6,503 nucleotides of DNA from an uncultured Clostridia bacterium. GTDB lineage: Bacteria > Bacillota > Clostridia > Oscillospirales > Ruminococcaceae. The notes under the pieces were generated by a model. That model was not told the DNA's origin. It was given only the letters and a program-made list of their open reading frames with translations, and ran no database searches. Below are positions 1 through 5,977 of this stretch, piece after piece (the first letter of the stretch is position 1; each line of letters begins with the position of its first letter). A program made the position numbers and the translations under genes. The stretch spans positions 1-6,503 of the forward strand of contig CALCSA010000356.1 of the NCBI GenBank assembly GCA_937894185.1. The letters run 5' to 3'.

Positions 1-572
1 GGCGTCTTGAGGTTTTCCGAGCAGTCCAGAGTGATCATGGAATAACCGCAGGAAAGCGCGTGCTCAATATCCTCTTTCTTTTTGAGATGGTCGCCGTCGG
101 CGCCGAAGCCGCCCTTCCAGCCTGCCTTGACCACCGACCAGACGGCGGCGTCCAGAACATCGTCCCAGGTACGGTTGGTCAGAGTCAGCTCCCGCATGCT
201 CTGCTGGGCCAGAATAGGCTTGACGTCGTGCGCTTTCACCACCTGAAGATGGGCGTATCCCGCAGGCCCCAGCCGGTCGCCCAGACCGAAGGTTCTGCCG
301 TGGGCCGCCAGAGGAACCGGGCGGGTGAACTCCAGCCTTTCGTTGATCACCAGACGGTTCGGATGGTTCATGGGATAAACCCGAATCCCACCGGAAAGCG
401 CTTTGCCTCCGGTCAGGGCTTTTGCCAGAGGGCCCTCGTCCCAGGTGGCCAGCACGTCGGCATCCTCAAACCATGCGGCAAAGGCGGCCTCTTCCGGCAT
501 CCAGGAATCCTCGTAGAGTTCGGCGGAGGCATCTGCCTTTTGCAGGATCTCCAATGCTTTGGTTTTGTCCAT
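1..572 (-). CDS. uxaE: Tagaturonate epimerase family protein (UxaE-like), N-terminal 190 aa, cut by the left edge
   Basis: By family this is the enzyme that interconverts D-tagaturonate and D-fructuronate by C3 epimerisation in the cytoplasm, joining galacturonate breakdown to the fructuronate branch of the hexuronate pathway. I recognise it from a conserved block at residues 95-164: FGLGDRLGPAGYAHL, then AQQSMRELTLTNRTWDDVLD, then GWKGGFGADGDHLK. These match my memory of UxaE proteins, which are usually somewhat under 500 aa, so more than half lies outside the window. The ATG at 572 is preceded by GGGGG at 581-585, eight bases upstream. An in-frame ATG at 596 would add eight residues (MAETGVII) but has a poorer ribosome site. 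No signal peptide or membrane segment is seen. The gene follows valS on the same strand but is separated by a terminator and has its own promoter. The family call is fairly sure; the exact substrate is inferred from the family. Confidence 0.8.
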   Translation of the reverse strand, partial: MDKTKALEILQKADASAELYEDSWMPEEAAFAAWFEDADVLATWDEGPLAKALTGGKALSGGIRVYPMNHPNRLVINERLEFTRPVPLAAHGRTFGLGDRLGPAGYAHLQVVKAHDVKPILAQQSMRELTLTNRTWDDVLDAAVWSVVKAGWKGGFGADGDHLKKKEDIEHALSCGYSMITLDCSENLKT

Positions 573-580
573 AATAATAA

Positions 581-585
581 CCCCC
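581..585 (-). promoter_or_regulatory. Ribosome binding site that decides the uxaE start
   Basis: On the minus strand a GGGGG run lies eight bases before the ATG at 572. It sits inside the 5' extension that the alternative in-frame ATG at 596 would create, so it favours the downstream start. Confidence 0.6.
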
Positions 586-628
586 GTTTCTGCCATATTT
601 AAGTGCATCCCAAAGTTACTCTGTCTCT

Positions 629-657
629 ATCATACCAAAAAAATCAGAAAAATGAAA
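629..657 (-). promoter_or_regulatory. Promoter of uxaE (extended -10)
   Basis: On the minus strand a -10 box TATGAT (629-634) is preceded directly by TGG, giving an extended -10 of the TGn type. The hexamer 17 bases further upstream (652-657, TTTCAT) is a poor -35, which an extended -10 often compensates. The spacer is T-rich. Transcription would start near 622, leaving a leader of about 50 nt before the ATG at 572. The -35 region lies under the cre-like site. Confidence 0.55.
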
Positions 658-666
658 GTGCTTACA
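653..666. promoter_or_regulatory. cre-like operator (CcpA / LacI-family site) over the uxaE -35 region
   Basis: The plus strand reads TGAAAGTGCTTACA. Against the catabolite-repression consensus TGWAARCGYTWNCW it matches 13 of 14 positions, the only miss being T for C at the central CG. Read on the other strand (TGTAAGCACTTTCA) it also matches 13 of 14. It is centred about 37 bases upstream of the predicted uxaE transcription start, where bound CcpA would block RNA polymerase. Control of a sugar-acid gene by CcpA is common in Firmicutes. A dedicated LacI-family uronate regulator could use a similar site. Confidence 0.55.
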
Positions 667-692
667 TAAACTTTCACAGACAAGTTTTGTGC

Positions 693-737
693 AAACAAAA
701 ACGCCGGCCGCTCCCGCAAGGGAACCGCTAGCGTTTT
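693..737 (-). terminator. Rho-independent terminator of valS
   Basis: On the minus strand, about ten bases after the valS stop, a long stem forms between 720-737 and 698-715 with a TTGC loop (716-719). It holds 18 potential pairs, broken by only two mismatches and including a few G-U pairs. A U-rich tail TTTTTGTTT (693-701) follows, with its first bases paired into the stem foot. This ends the valS transcript and isolates uxaE. The plus strand has a TTTT run after the same stem, but no rightward gene ends here. Confidence 0.85.
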
Positions 738-746
738 GCTGTTGTC

Positions 747-3371
747 TTAGGCGGGGAGCTCCGTCAGGCTTTCCTCAATTTTGGCCAAACGCTCGGAAGC
801 CTTGCGCAGTTTTTCCCGCTTTCCCTCCACCACGGCGGCGGGAGCCTTTGCCACAAAGCCTTGATTTTGCAGCTTCTTTTCGATCATGGCGATCTCGCTT
901 TGAGCCGTGCCCTTTTCTTTTTCTAGCCGGGCGCGCTCCTTGTCCAAATCCAGCAGCTCCGCCATGGGGATAAAGATGCGGGCGGCGTCGGTAATCACCT
1001 GCACCGAACCGGCGGGGTCAAAGCCGTTGCCGATTTCCACGCTGCTGGCAAAGGCCAGCCGCTGGAGGAAGGAGGCTCCCTGTGCAAAGACGGCGGCATG
1101 GTCGGTCTCGATATTAAGCCGCGCCTTTTTGGAGGGGGGAACCCCCAGCTCGGCCCGGCGGGCTCGGATAGCCCGGATGGCTTCCACCACCATGTTGAAC
1201 TCCTGCTCCTCCCGGGTAAAGGCAAGGGCGGGGTCGGCGGTGGGCCAGCTTTGAATCATCAGAGTCTCACCCTCGTGGGGCAGAGCCTGCCACACTTCCT
1301 CGGTGATGAAGGGCATAAAGGGATGGAGCAGCCGCAAAGAGCCGTCCAGCACATACAGAAGCACCTGACGGGCACGCTGTGCCGCTTCGCCCCCCTCCTG
1401 CATCCGGGACTTGCTCAGCTCGATATACCAGTCGCAGAGAATATCCCAGAAGAAGTCGTAAAGCTTTTGGGCGGCAATGCCCAACTCGTATTTTTCAAGG
1501 TTTTCGGTGACCTCGCCCACCAGCTGATTGTAGAGGGAGAGAAGCCACTTATCCTCAATGGAAAGAGTATCGGGCAGGGTAGAACCGGAGTCCCCCTCCT
1601 CCAGATTCATCATCACGTAGCGGACGGCGTTCCAAATTTTGTTGCAAAAGTTACGGGCGGCCCGAACTTTTTCCTCGACGAACCGCAGGTCGTTGCCGGG
1701 AGAAACACCGGTGGCCAGCGTAAAGCGCAGGGCGTCGGCGCCGTACTCCCGGATCACATCCAGAGGATCGATGCCGTTACCCAGAGATTTGGACATCTTG
1801 CGTCCCTGAGCATCCCGCACCAGACCGTGGATAAAAACGGTGGAAAAGGGGCTTTCCCCCATCTGCTCCACCCCCGAGAAGATCATCCGGGCCACCCAGA
1901 AGAAGATGATGTCGTACCCGGTGACCATGTCGCTGGTGGGGTAGAAGTATTGGAGCTCCTCGGTGTTGTCCGGCCAGCCCAAGGTGGAGAAGGGCCACAG
2001 AGCCGAGGAAAACCAGGTGTCCAAAGTGTCCTGATCCTGTGTTAGCTTTTTGCCGCCGCACTTGGGGCAGGTCTGGGGGGTGCTGCGGGCCACGATCACT
2101 TCGCCGCAGTCTCCGCAATACCAGGCGGGAATCTGATGTCCCCACCAAATTTGGCGGGAGATGCACCAATCCCGGATGTTTTCCATCCAGTGGAAGTAGG
2201 TTTTGTCAAACCGCTCGGGAACAAACTTGGTGGTGCCGTTTTTCACCACTTCCACGGCGGGTTCGGCCAGAGGCTGCATCCGGACAAACCACTGCTGGCT
2301 GGCCCAAGGCTCCACTGTGTCGGAGCAGCGGTAGCAGGTGCCCACGTTGTGGGCGTGGTCCCGCACCTTGACCAAAAAGCCTTGCTCCTCCAGATCGGCC
2401 AGCATCTGCTTTCTGGCCTCGTAGCGGCCAAGACCGGCGTATTTGCCGCCGTTCTCGTTGATGGTGGCGTCCTCGTTCATCACATTGATGACGGGCAGAG
2501 AGTGGCGCAGCCCTACCTCAAAGTCGTTGGGGTCATGGGCGGGGGTGATCTTCACCGCGCCGGTTCCAAACTCGGGGTCCACGTAGCGGTCCGCCACCAC
2601 GGGGATTTCCCGGCCTGTCAGAGGCAGAATCAAAGTCTTGCCGATCATGTGAGCGTAGCGCTCGTCCTCGGGATGAACCGCCACGGCGGTATCTCCCAGC
2701 ATGGTTTCGGGGCGGGTGGTGGCGATCTCCAAGAAGCCGCTGCCGTCCTTAAGGGGATATTTTACATGCCAGAAATGGCCCTGCTGCTCCTCGTACTCCA
2801 CCTCGATGTCGGAGATGGAGGTGTGGCAGGTGGGGCACCAGTTGATGATCCGCTCGCCCCGGTAAATGAGGCCTTTTTCGTAAAGGCGGTTAAACACCTC
2901 GATGACGGCTTTGCTGCAGCCCTCGTCCATGGTGAACCGCTCCCGGCTCCAGTCGCAGGAGCTGCCCAGTTTGCGCAGTTGCTGAACAATGCGCCCGCCG
3001 TATTCTTTTTTCCAGCCCCAAGCCCGCTTCAAATACTGCTCCCGGCCCAAATCCTCTTTGGTCAATCCCTCTTCGCGCAGGGCCTCTACAATTTTGGCCT
3101 CGGTGGCGATGGAGGCGTGGTCAGTTCCCGGAATCCAAAGGGATTCGTGGCCCTGCATCCTGCGCCAGCGGATCAAAAGGTCCTGCAGAGTGTTGTCCAG
3201 AGCATGTCCCATGTGGAGCTGCCCGGTGATGTTAGGGGGCGGCATAACGATGGTATAGGGCTTTTTTCCACTGCCCGGTGTGGCTCTAAACCAGCCGCCC
3301 TTTTCCCAAAAGTCGTAGATGCGGTCCTCCACCTGTCCCGGATCGTATTGTTTTTGCAGCTCCTTGGCCAT
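747..3371 (-). CDS. valS: Valyl-tRNA synthetase
   Basis: A cytoplasmic class I aminoacyl-tRNA synthetase that charges tRNA-Val with valine using ATP. At 874 aa it is full length for the bacterial enzyme. The HIGH-type ATP motif is HMGH at residues 53-56, in the context PPPNITGQLHMGHAL, and KMSKS is at 525-529. Between them is the CP1 editing domain, which clears mischarged threonine (ATTRPETMLGDTAVAVHPED near 217-236, GTGAVKITPAHDPNDFEVG near 269-287). Cysteine pairs at 179/182, 346/349, 419/422 and 435/438 are possible zinc ligands. The anticodon-binding helical domain follows (about 600-760), and a charged C-terminal coiled coil (about 803-870) is the tRNA-binding arm typical of ValRS. I start at ATG 3371 because GGAGGG (3379-3384) lies seven bases upstream; an in-frame TTG at 3386 overlaps that site. 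The gene is monocistronic, between its own promoter and terminator. Confidence 0.98.
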   Translation of the reverse strand: MAKELQKQYDPGQVEDRIYDFWEKGGWFRATPGSGKKPYTIVMPPPNITGQLHMGHALDNTLQDLLIRWRRMQGHESLWIPGTDHASIATEAKIVEALREEGLTKEDLGREQYLKRAWGWKKEYGGRIVQQLRKLGSSCDWSRERFTMDEGCSKAVIEVFNRLYEKGLIYRGERIINWCPTCHTSISDIEVEYEEQQGHFWHVKYPLKDGSGFLEIATTRPETMLGDTAVAVHPEDERYAHMIGKTLILPLTGREIPVVADRYVDPEFGTGAVKITPAHDPNDFEVGLRHSLPVINVMNEDATINENGGKYAGLGRYEARKQMLADLEEQGFLVKVRDHAHNVGTCYRCSDTVEPWASQQWFVRMQPLAEPAVEVVKNGTTKFVPERFDKTYFHWMENIRDWCISRQIWWGHQIPAWYCGDCGEVIVARSTPQTCPKCGGKKLTQDQDTLDTWFSSALWPFSTLGWPDNTEELQYFYPTSDMVTGYDIIFFWVARMIFSGVEQMGESPFSTVFIHGLVRDAQGRKMSKSLGNGIDPLDVIREYGADALRFTLATGVSPGNDLRFVEEKVRAARNFCNKIWNAVRYVMMNLEEGDSGSTLPDTLSIEDKWLLSLYNQLVGEVTENLEKYELGIAAQKLYDFFWDILCDWYIELSKSRMQEGGEAAQRARQVLLYVLDGSLRLLHPFMPFITEEVWQALPHEGETLMIQSWPTADPALAFTREEQEFNMVVEAIRAIRARRAELGVPPSKKARLNIETDHAAVFAQGASFLQRLAFASSVEIGNGFDPAGSVQVITDAARIFIPMAELLDLDKERARLEKEKGTAQSEIAMIEKKLQNQGFVAKAPAAVVEGKREKLRKASERLAKIEESLTELPA

Positions 3372-3378
3372 TTGTGTA

Positions 3379-3384
3379 CCCTCC
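3379..3384 (-). promoter_or_regulatory. Ribosome binding site that fixes the valS start
   Basis: The minus strand reads GGAGGG, seven bases before ATG 3371. The first G overlaps the possible upstream TTG start at 3386, so translation from that TTG would lack any Shine-Dalgarno sequence. Confidence 0.8.
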
Positions 3385-3430
3385 AAAATATATCTGTGAC
3401 AAACGTGTCCATATTACACAAGTATCCTAT

Positions 3431-3459
3431 ATTATACGCAACGATGCCTCTTTTGGCAA
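3431..3459 (-). promoter_or_regulatory. valS promoter (sigma-A type)
   Basis: On the minus strand the -35 box is TTGCCA (3454-3459), the spacer is 17 bases, and the -10 box is a perfect TATAAT (3431-3436). The predicted transcription start is near 3424, giving a leader of about 53 nt. That is too short for a T-box, and no T-box antiterminator sequence (AGGGTGGNACCGCG) is visible between here and the divergent operon. A second TATAAT on this strand at 3485-3490 has only a weak -35 and is less likely. Confidence 0.75.
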
Positions 3460-3512
3460 TATATACTTTACAAAATGGCCCCGGATTATACAAATCTCCC
3501 GCTTTTTGGACC

Positions 3513-3542
3513 AAACCGCCGCCTCTGCGGCCAAAGGTTTTT
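3513..3542. other. GC-rich hairpin with short T run
   Basis: Here CCGC (3519-3522) pairs with GCGG (3527-3530) around a CTCT loop and G3518 pairs with C3531. AAACC (3513-3517) then pairs with GGTTT (3536-3540) across a four-base bulge, and five T residues end at 3542. On the plus strand it resembles a weak intrinsic terminator, although no rightward gene precedes it. It may shield the exporter promoters from transcription antisense to valS. An alternative fold pairs TTTGG (3505-3509) with CCAAA (3531-3535). Confidence 0.35.
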
Positions 3543-3556
3543 CCTGTATTTTACCC

Positions 3557-3586
3557 TTGACTTTTACCGGCATAGGCGTTTATACT
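3557..3586 (+). promoter_or_regulatory. Candidate distal promoter of the exporter operon
   Basis: A -35 box TTGACT (3557-3562), an 18-base spacer and a -10 box TATACT (3581-3586) each differ from consensus at one position. Transcription would begin near 3593, giving a leader of about 170 nt. The -10 overlaps the inverted repeat at 3584-3609. The leader would include a 6-bp hairpin, CTTGAG/CTCAAG (3619-3635). Confidence 0.5.
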
Positions 3587-3609
3587 GTTATAAAGTTTAA
3601 CATAACAGT
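3584..3609. repeat. Inverted repeat ACTGTTAT-N10-ATAACAGT, possible operator
   Basis: Perfect 8-bp arms at 3584-3591 and 3602-3609 are separated by ten bases. The arm centres are 18 bp apart, roughly two helical turns, which suits a dimeric repressor. The element overlaps the -10 box and start point of the distal promoter. I cannot assign the regulator. Confidence 0.5.
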
Positions 3610-3693
3610 TAAGAATTCCTTGAGGATTGCTCAAGTCTTATTTAAAGTCCTTGCAACTTTCTGGATAATATGTAAAGATCAACTTTGAGAGTA

Positions 3694-3722
3694 TTGACAA
3701 GCTGAAACAAGACGTATATATT
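3694..3722 (+). promoter_or_regulatory. Main promoter of the exporter operon
   Basis: A perfect -35 TTGACA (3694-3699), a 17-base spacer and a -10 TATATT (3717-3722, five of six matching) form a strong sigma-A-type promoter. The predicted start is near 3729, about 33 nt before the GTG start codon of the adaptor gene. The inverted repeat at 3722-3742 covers the start point. Confidence 0.75.
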
Positions 3723-3742
3723 GTATTAGTACATATAATACA
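3722..3742. repeat. Inverted repeat TGTATTA-N7-TAATACA, likely operator at the start point
   Basis: Perfect 7-bp arms at 3722-3728 and 3736-3742 surround GTACATA. The element begins at the last base of the -10 box and spans the predicted transcription start, the usual place for a repressor that blocks initiation. Palindromes of this general type are bound by GntR (YtrA-type) and TetR regulators of ABC exporter genes. No regulator gene is in the window, so the assignment is inference. Confidence 0.5.
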
Positions 3743-3751
3743 GCTTAGGAC

Positions 3752-3757
3752 GAGGTG
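3752..3757 (+). promoter_or_regulatory. Ribosome binding site supporting the GTG start of the adaptor
   Basis: GAGGTG ends five bases before the GTG at 3763. It supports this GTG, whose product begins with the expected basic residues and membrane anchor. Confidence 0.7.
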
Positions 3758-3762
3758 TACCT

Positions 3763-5211
3763 GTGAAAAAAAAATTCCCGATCAAACGCATTCTATTGAT
3801 TGTAGTGGCGGTGGGACTGGTAGGAACCGTTGCTTTTAACCTGCTCAAGCCTAAGACGGCCCTTATAATGTTTGAGCGTGCCACGCCCCTGGAGGTGATG
3901 GACTTAAAGTCCACCGTGGATGTTACCGGAACAGTGGCCAGCGAGGACAGCGTCACCGTTCACTCCACCTTGGGGGAACCGGTGACAGAAATCGCCGTTG
4001 GCGTGGGGGATAAGGTGGAAGAAGGCCAGCTCCTTTGCAAGCTGGACACCGCCGCCATCGAATCGGATATCACCGCACGGCAGGCCATTATTGCCTCTAC
4101 GGCGCAGCAGAACGCCCTGCGTCTCAGTCAGGCCAAAACCAACCTCTACTACGCCGAGTGGTATCGGGAGCACGATCAGGATGCCGGGATGCTGTCGGCC
4201 CGGCAGGCGGTGGAGGATGCGGAGCGCGGCGTGGAAAGTGCAAAGTATGATGTTCGCTCCGCCGAGGACAGCTACGATGAAGCCAGAAGCGAAAACTATA
4301 AGGCGGATTCCGATATTTACAGCAAGACTCAAATGAGCCAGCTGCGGGATGCGGTTTCCGCCGCCTACCTGCGTCTGGAAGGGGCGGAGGCCAGCCTCAA
4401 GGCCGCCAAGCAGCGGCTTAACCGGGCCAAGTGGGACTCCGACGTTCAGCTCAAGGAGCTGAGGAACGCGGTCACCTCCGAGGAAAACGCGGCGGACTTG
4501 ACCACCGAGTACATAGCTCTGGAAAAGCTCAAGGATAATCTGGCCAACTGCATCATCAACGCTCCTGTTTCCGGCACGGTGACCGCCGTCTACGCCAAGG
4601 AGGGAGCCGAGGCCAAGGGCCTGCTCTTTGTCATCGAAAACACCGAGGCTCTGATTATCGAAACCACCATCAAGGAATTTGACATCAACTCCGTCAAGCC
4701 GGGGATGGCGGTGCAGATTAAATCCGATGCCACCGGCAACGAGGTGTTTGAAGGGGAGCTGTTGAGCATTGACCCCACCAGCCGCAAGGATGCCAATGGC
4801 GAAACGGTAACCGGCTCCACTGCCGAGTACGCCGCCAAGGTGCGGGTCACCACCAAAAACAGAGGTCTGAAAATTGGCATGAACGCCAGAGTCAACATCA
4901 TTCTGGAGCAGCGGGACCAAAAGATGGCGGTGCTTTACGACAGTGTGGGAACCGATGCGCAGGGTAATTCCATCGTCTATGTGGCCCGCCCGCAGGAGGA
5001 CGGCAGCTACATCGCACAGGCGATGCAGGTGGAAACCGGCATGGAAACCGACCTTTATCTGGAAGTTTCCGGCGAGCTTTCCCAAGGGGATTTGATTTTA
5101 CAGGACCCCTCCAACCTTCAGGACGGCATGGTGGTAAACCTTGCTCCCGATCTTCTCTCTGAGAATATGGGCGGCGGTGGTGGCCCCGGAGCCGCCGTCA
5201 TGGTGGGTTGA
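3763..5211 (+). CDS. Efflux ABC exporter membrane-fusion (adaptor) subunit, HlyD/YknX-like
   Basis: This 482-aa protein is an extracytoplasmic adaptor for an ABC exporter. It starts at GTG 3763. A basic N-terminus (KKKFPIKR) leads into one hydrophobic segment (about 10-26), which I read as a signal anchor with the rest outside the membrane. The first half of a lipoyl-like domain is at about 52-95 (EIAVGVGDKVEEGQLLCKLD). A long alanine- and charge-rich alpha hairpin or coiled coil covers about 97-258, and the second lipoyl half is at about 262-293 (NAPVSGTVTAVYAKEG). A beta-barrel domain follows (about 297-380, with VKPGMAVQIK), then a membrane-proximal domain (about 385-460), and a glycine-rich tail (MGGGGGPGAAVMVG). 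Tripartite-pump adaptors share this domain order. Its gene is first in an operon with an ATPase gene four bases downstream and a MacB-type permease, the order of Bacillus yknX-yknY-yknZ. The substrate is unknown. Confidence 0.9.
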   Translation: MKKKFPIKRILLIVVAVGLVGTVAFNLLKPKTALIMFERATPLEVMDLKSTVDVTGTVASEDSVTVHSTLGEPVTEIAVGVGDKVEEGQLLCKLDTAAIESDITARQAIIASTAQQNALRLSQAKTNLYYAEWYREHDQDAGMLSARQAVEDAERGVESAKYDVRSAEDSYDEARSENYKADSDIYSKTQMSQLRDAVSAAYLRLEGAEASLKAAKQRLNRAKWDSDVQLKELRNAVTSEENAADLTTEYIALEKLKDNLANCIINAPVSGTVTAVYAKEGAEAKGLLFVIENTEALIIETTIKEFDINSVKPGMAVQIKSDATGNEVFEGELLSIDPTSRKDANGETVTGSTAEYAAKVRVTTKNRGLKIGMNARVNIILEQRDQKMAVLYDSVGTDAQGNSIVYVARPQEDGSYIAQAMQVETGMETDLYLEVSGELSQGDLILQDPSNLQDGMVVNLAPDLLSENMGGGGGPGAAVMVG

Positions 5212-5215
5212 CGGT

Positions 5216-5977
5216 ATGGGAGATAAAGTGATCGAAATGCGGGATGTGGTAAAAAAATACTACATCGGCACGCCCAACGAGCTCACCATCCTCAAGGAGA
5301 TTTCCATGGATATTCATCGGGGGGAGTTCCTCTCCATTGTGGGGGCTTCCGGTTCGGGCAAGTCCACCCTGATGAACATCATCGGCGCTTTGGACCGGCC
5401 CACCACGGGCAGCTACCTTCTTTCCGGCGAAAACGTAGAGGGCATGAGCCAGAACAAGCTCTCGGACCTGCGCAACCGCCATATCGGCTTTGTGTTTCAG
5501 ACCTTTAACCTGATTCCCCGCACCACCGCTCTGAAGAACGTGGAGCTTCCCATGCTGTACGCCGGGTACTCCCGCAAGGAGCGCAGCCGCAGAGCCCATG
5601 AGCTGCTGGAACTGGTGGGGATGGAGGACCGGGTCAAGCATCTGCCCAACGAGCTTTCCGGCGGGCAGAAGCAGCGGGTGGCCATCGCAAGAGCCATGGC
5701 CACCGACCCCGATATTTTGCTGGCCGACGAGCCCACCGGCGCTCTGGACACTCAGACCGGGCGGCTGGTGATGGATATTTTTCACAAGCTCCATCAGGAG
5801 CAGGGCAAAACGGTGATTCTGATCACCCATAACCCGGAACTTGCCGCCGAAACCGACCGGATTCTCACCTTGAGCGACGGTCAGTTTGTGGGGGAATCCC
5901 GACCGGGACACAGCGCTAAGGAATTCATGCCCCTGATGGAGCGGGAAGAGGGGGACGGCGAAATTGAATCTGTTTGA
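5216..5977 (+). CDS. ABC exporter ATP-binding subunit, MacB/LolD/YknY type
   Basis: A 253-aa cytoplasmic ATPase that powers the adjoining permease. It has the full nucleotide-binding set: Walker A GASGSGKS (43-50), Q-loop Q95, signature LSGGQ (147-151), Walker B ILLADEP (167-173) followed by the D-loop ALD (176-178), and the switch histidine H205. Wording such as NIIGALDRPTTG, RNRHIGFVFQTFNLIPR and ADEPTGALDTQTG is typical of the MacB/LolD/FtsE group. I start at ATG 5216, four bases after the adaptor stop. Only a weak GGTGGG (5202-5207) precedes it, which suggests translational coupling to the adaptor. The open frame extends upstream to 5141 but that part overlaps the adaptor and is not typical ABC sequence. 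The acidic C-terminus (MEREEGDGEIESV) overlaps the permease start by 14 nt. Confidence 0.95.
   Translation: MGDKVIEMRDVVKKYYIGTPNELTILKEISMDIHRGEFLSIVGASGSGKSTLMNIIGALDRPTTGSYLLSGENVEGMSQNKLSDLRNRHIGFVFQTFNLIPRTTALKNVELPMLYAGYSRKERSRRAHELLELVGMEDRVKHLPNELSGGQKQRVAIARAMATDPDILLADEPTGALDTQTGRLVMDIFHKLHQEQGKTVILITHNPELAAETDRILTLSDGQFVGESRPGHSAKEFMPLMEREEGDGEIESV
5948..5955 (+). promoter_or_regulatory. Ribosome binding site supporting the TTG start of the permease
   Basis: GAGGGGGA lies inside the 3' end of the ATPase gene, eight bases before the TTG at 5964. It is the strongest purine-rich site in this junction and supports that unusual start codon. Confidence 0.65.

Larger units (their letters stand above)
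3372..3762. other. Divergent intergenic regulatory region between valS and the exporter operon
   Basis: This 391-bp stretch without a gene is AT-rich against its GC-rich surroundings. From left to right it holds the valS ribosome site and promoter, a GC-rich hairpin (3513-3542), a rightward promoter with an overlapping dyad (3557-3609), a small hairpin (3619-3635), and a second rightward promoter with a dyad at its start point (3694-3742), then the adaptor's ribosome site. I see no convincing small gene; the open frames that cross it are extensions of frames antisense to valS. Confidence 0.7.

Noticed and set aside
60..602. A 180-codon plus-strand open frame over the uxaE fragment
   Set aside because: The minus strand has the conserved UxaE block, ribosome site and promoter; the plus-strand translation looks like nothing known.
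3398..3409. Short dyad GACA-AACG-TGTC in the valS leader
   Set aside because: Four-base arms are expected by chance at this length, and no second feature supports it.
2136..3560. A 474-codon open frame on the plus strand, antisense to valS (and a similar 315-codon one at 1098-2045)
   Set aside because: They mirror the codon structure of a GC-rich, highly conserved valS gene. They show no recognisable domain and no ribosome site.
3619..3635. Hairpin CTTGAG-GATTG-CTCAAG as a terminator or attenuator in the exporter leader
   Set aside because: The stem is only 6 bp and is followed by TCTTATTT rather than a clean T run, so I noted it within the distal promoter entry only.
3904..5085. A 393-codon open frame on the minus strand, antisense to the adaptor gene
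   Set aside because: The adaptor on the other strand has a clear domain order, promoter and ribosome site. The antisense product is low-complexity (Gly/His/Leu-rich) with no family resemblance.
5141..5215. A longer N-terminus for the ABC ATPase starting upstream at 5141
   Set aside because: It would overlap the adaptor gene by about 70 bases and add residues not typical of this ATPase family; ATG 5216, four bases after the adaptor stop, fits normal operon spacing.
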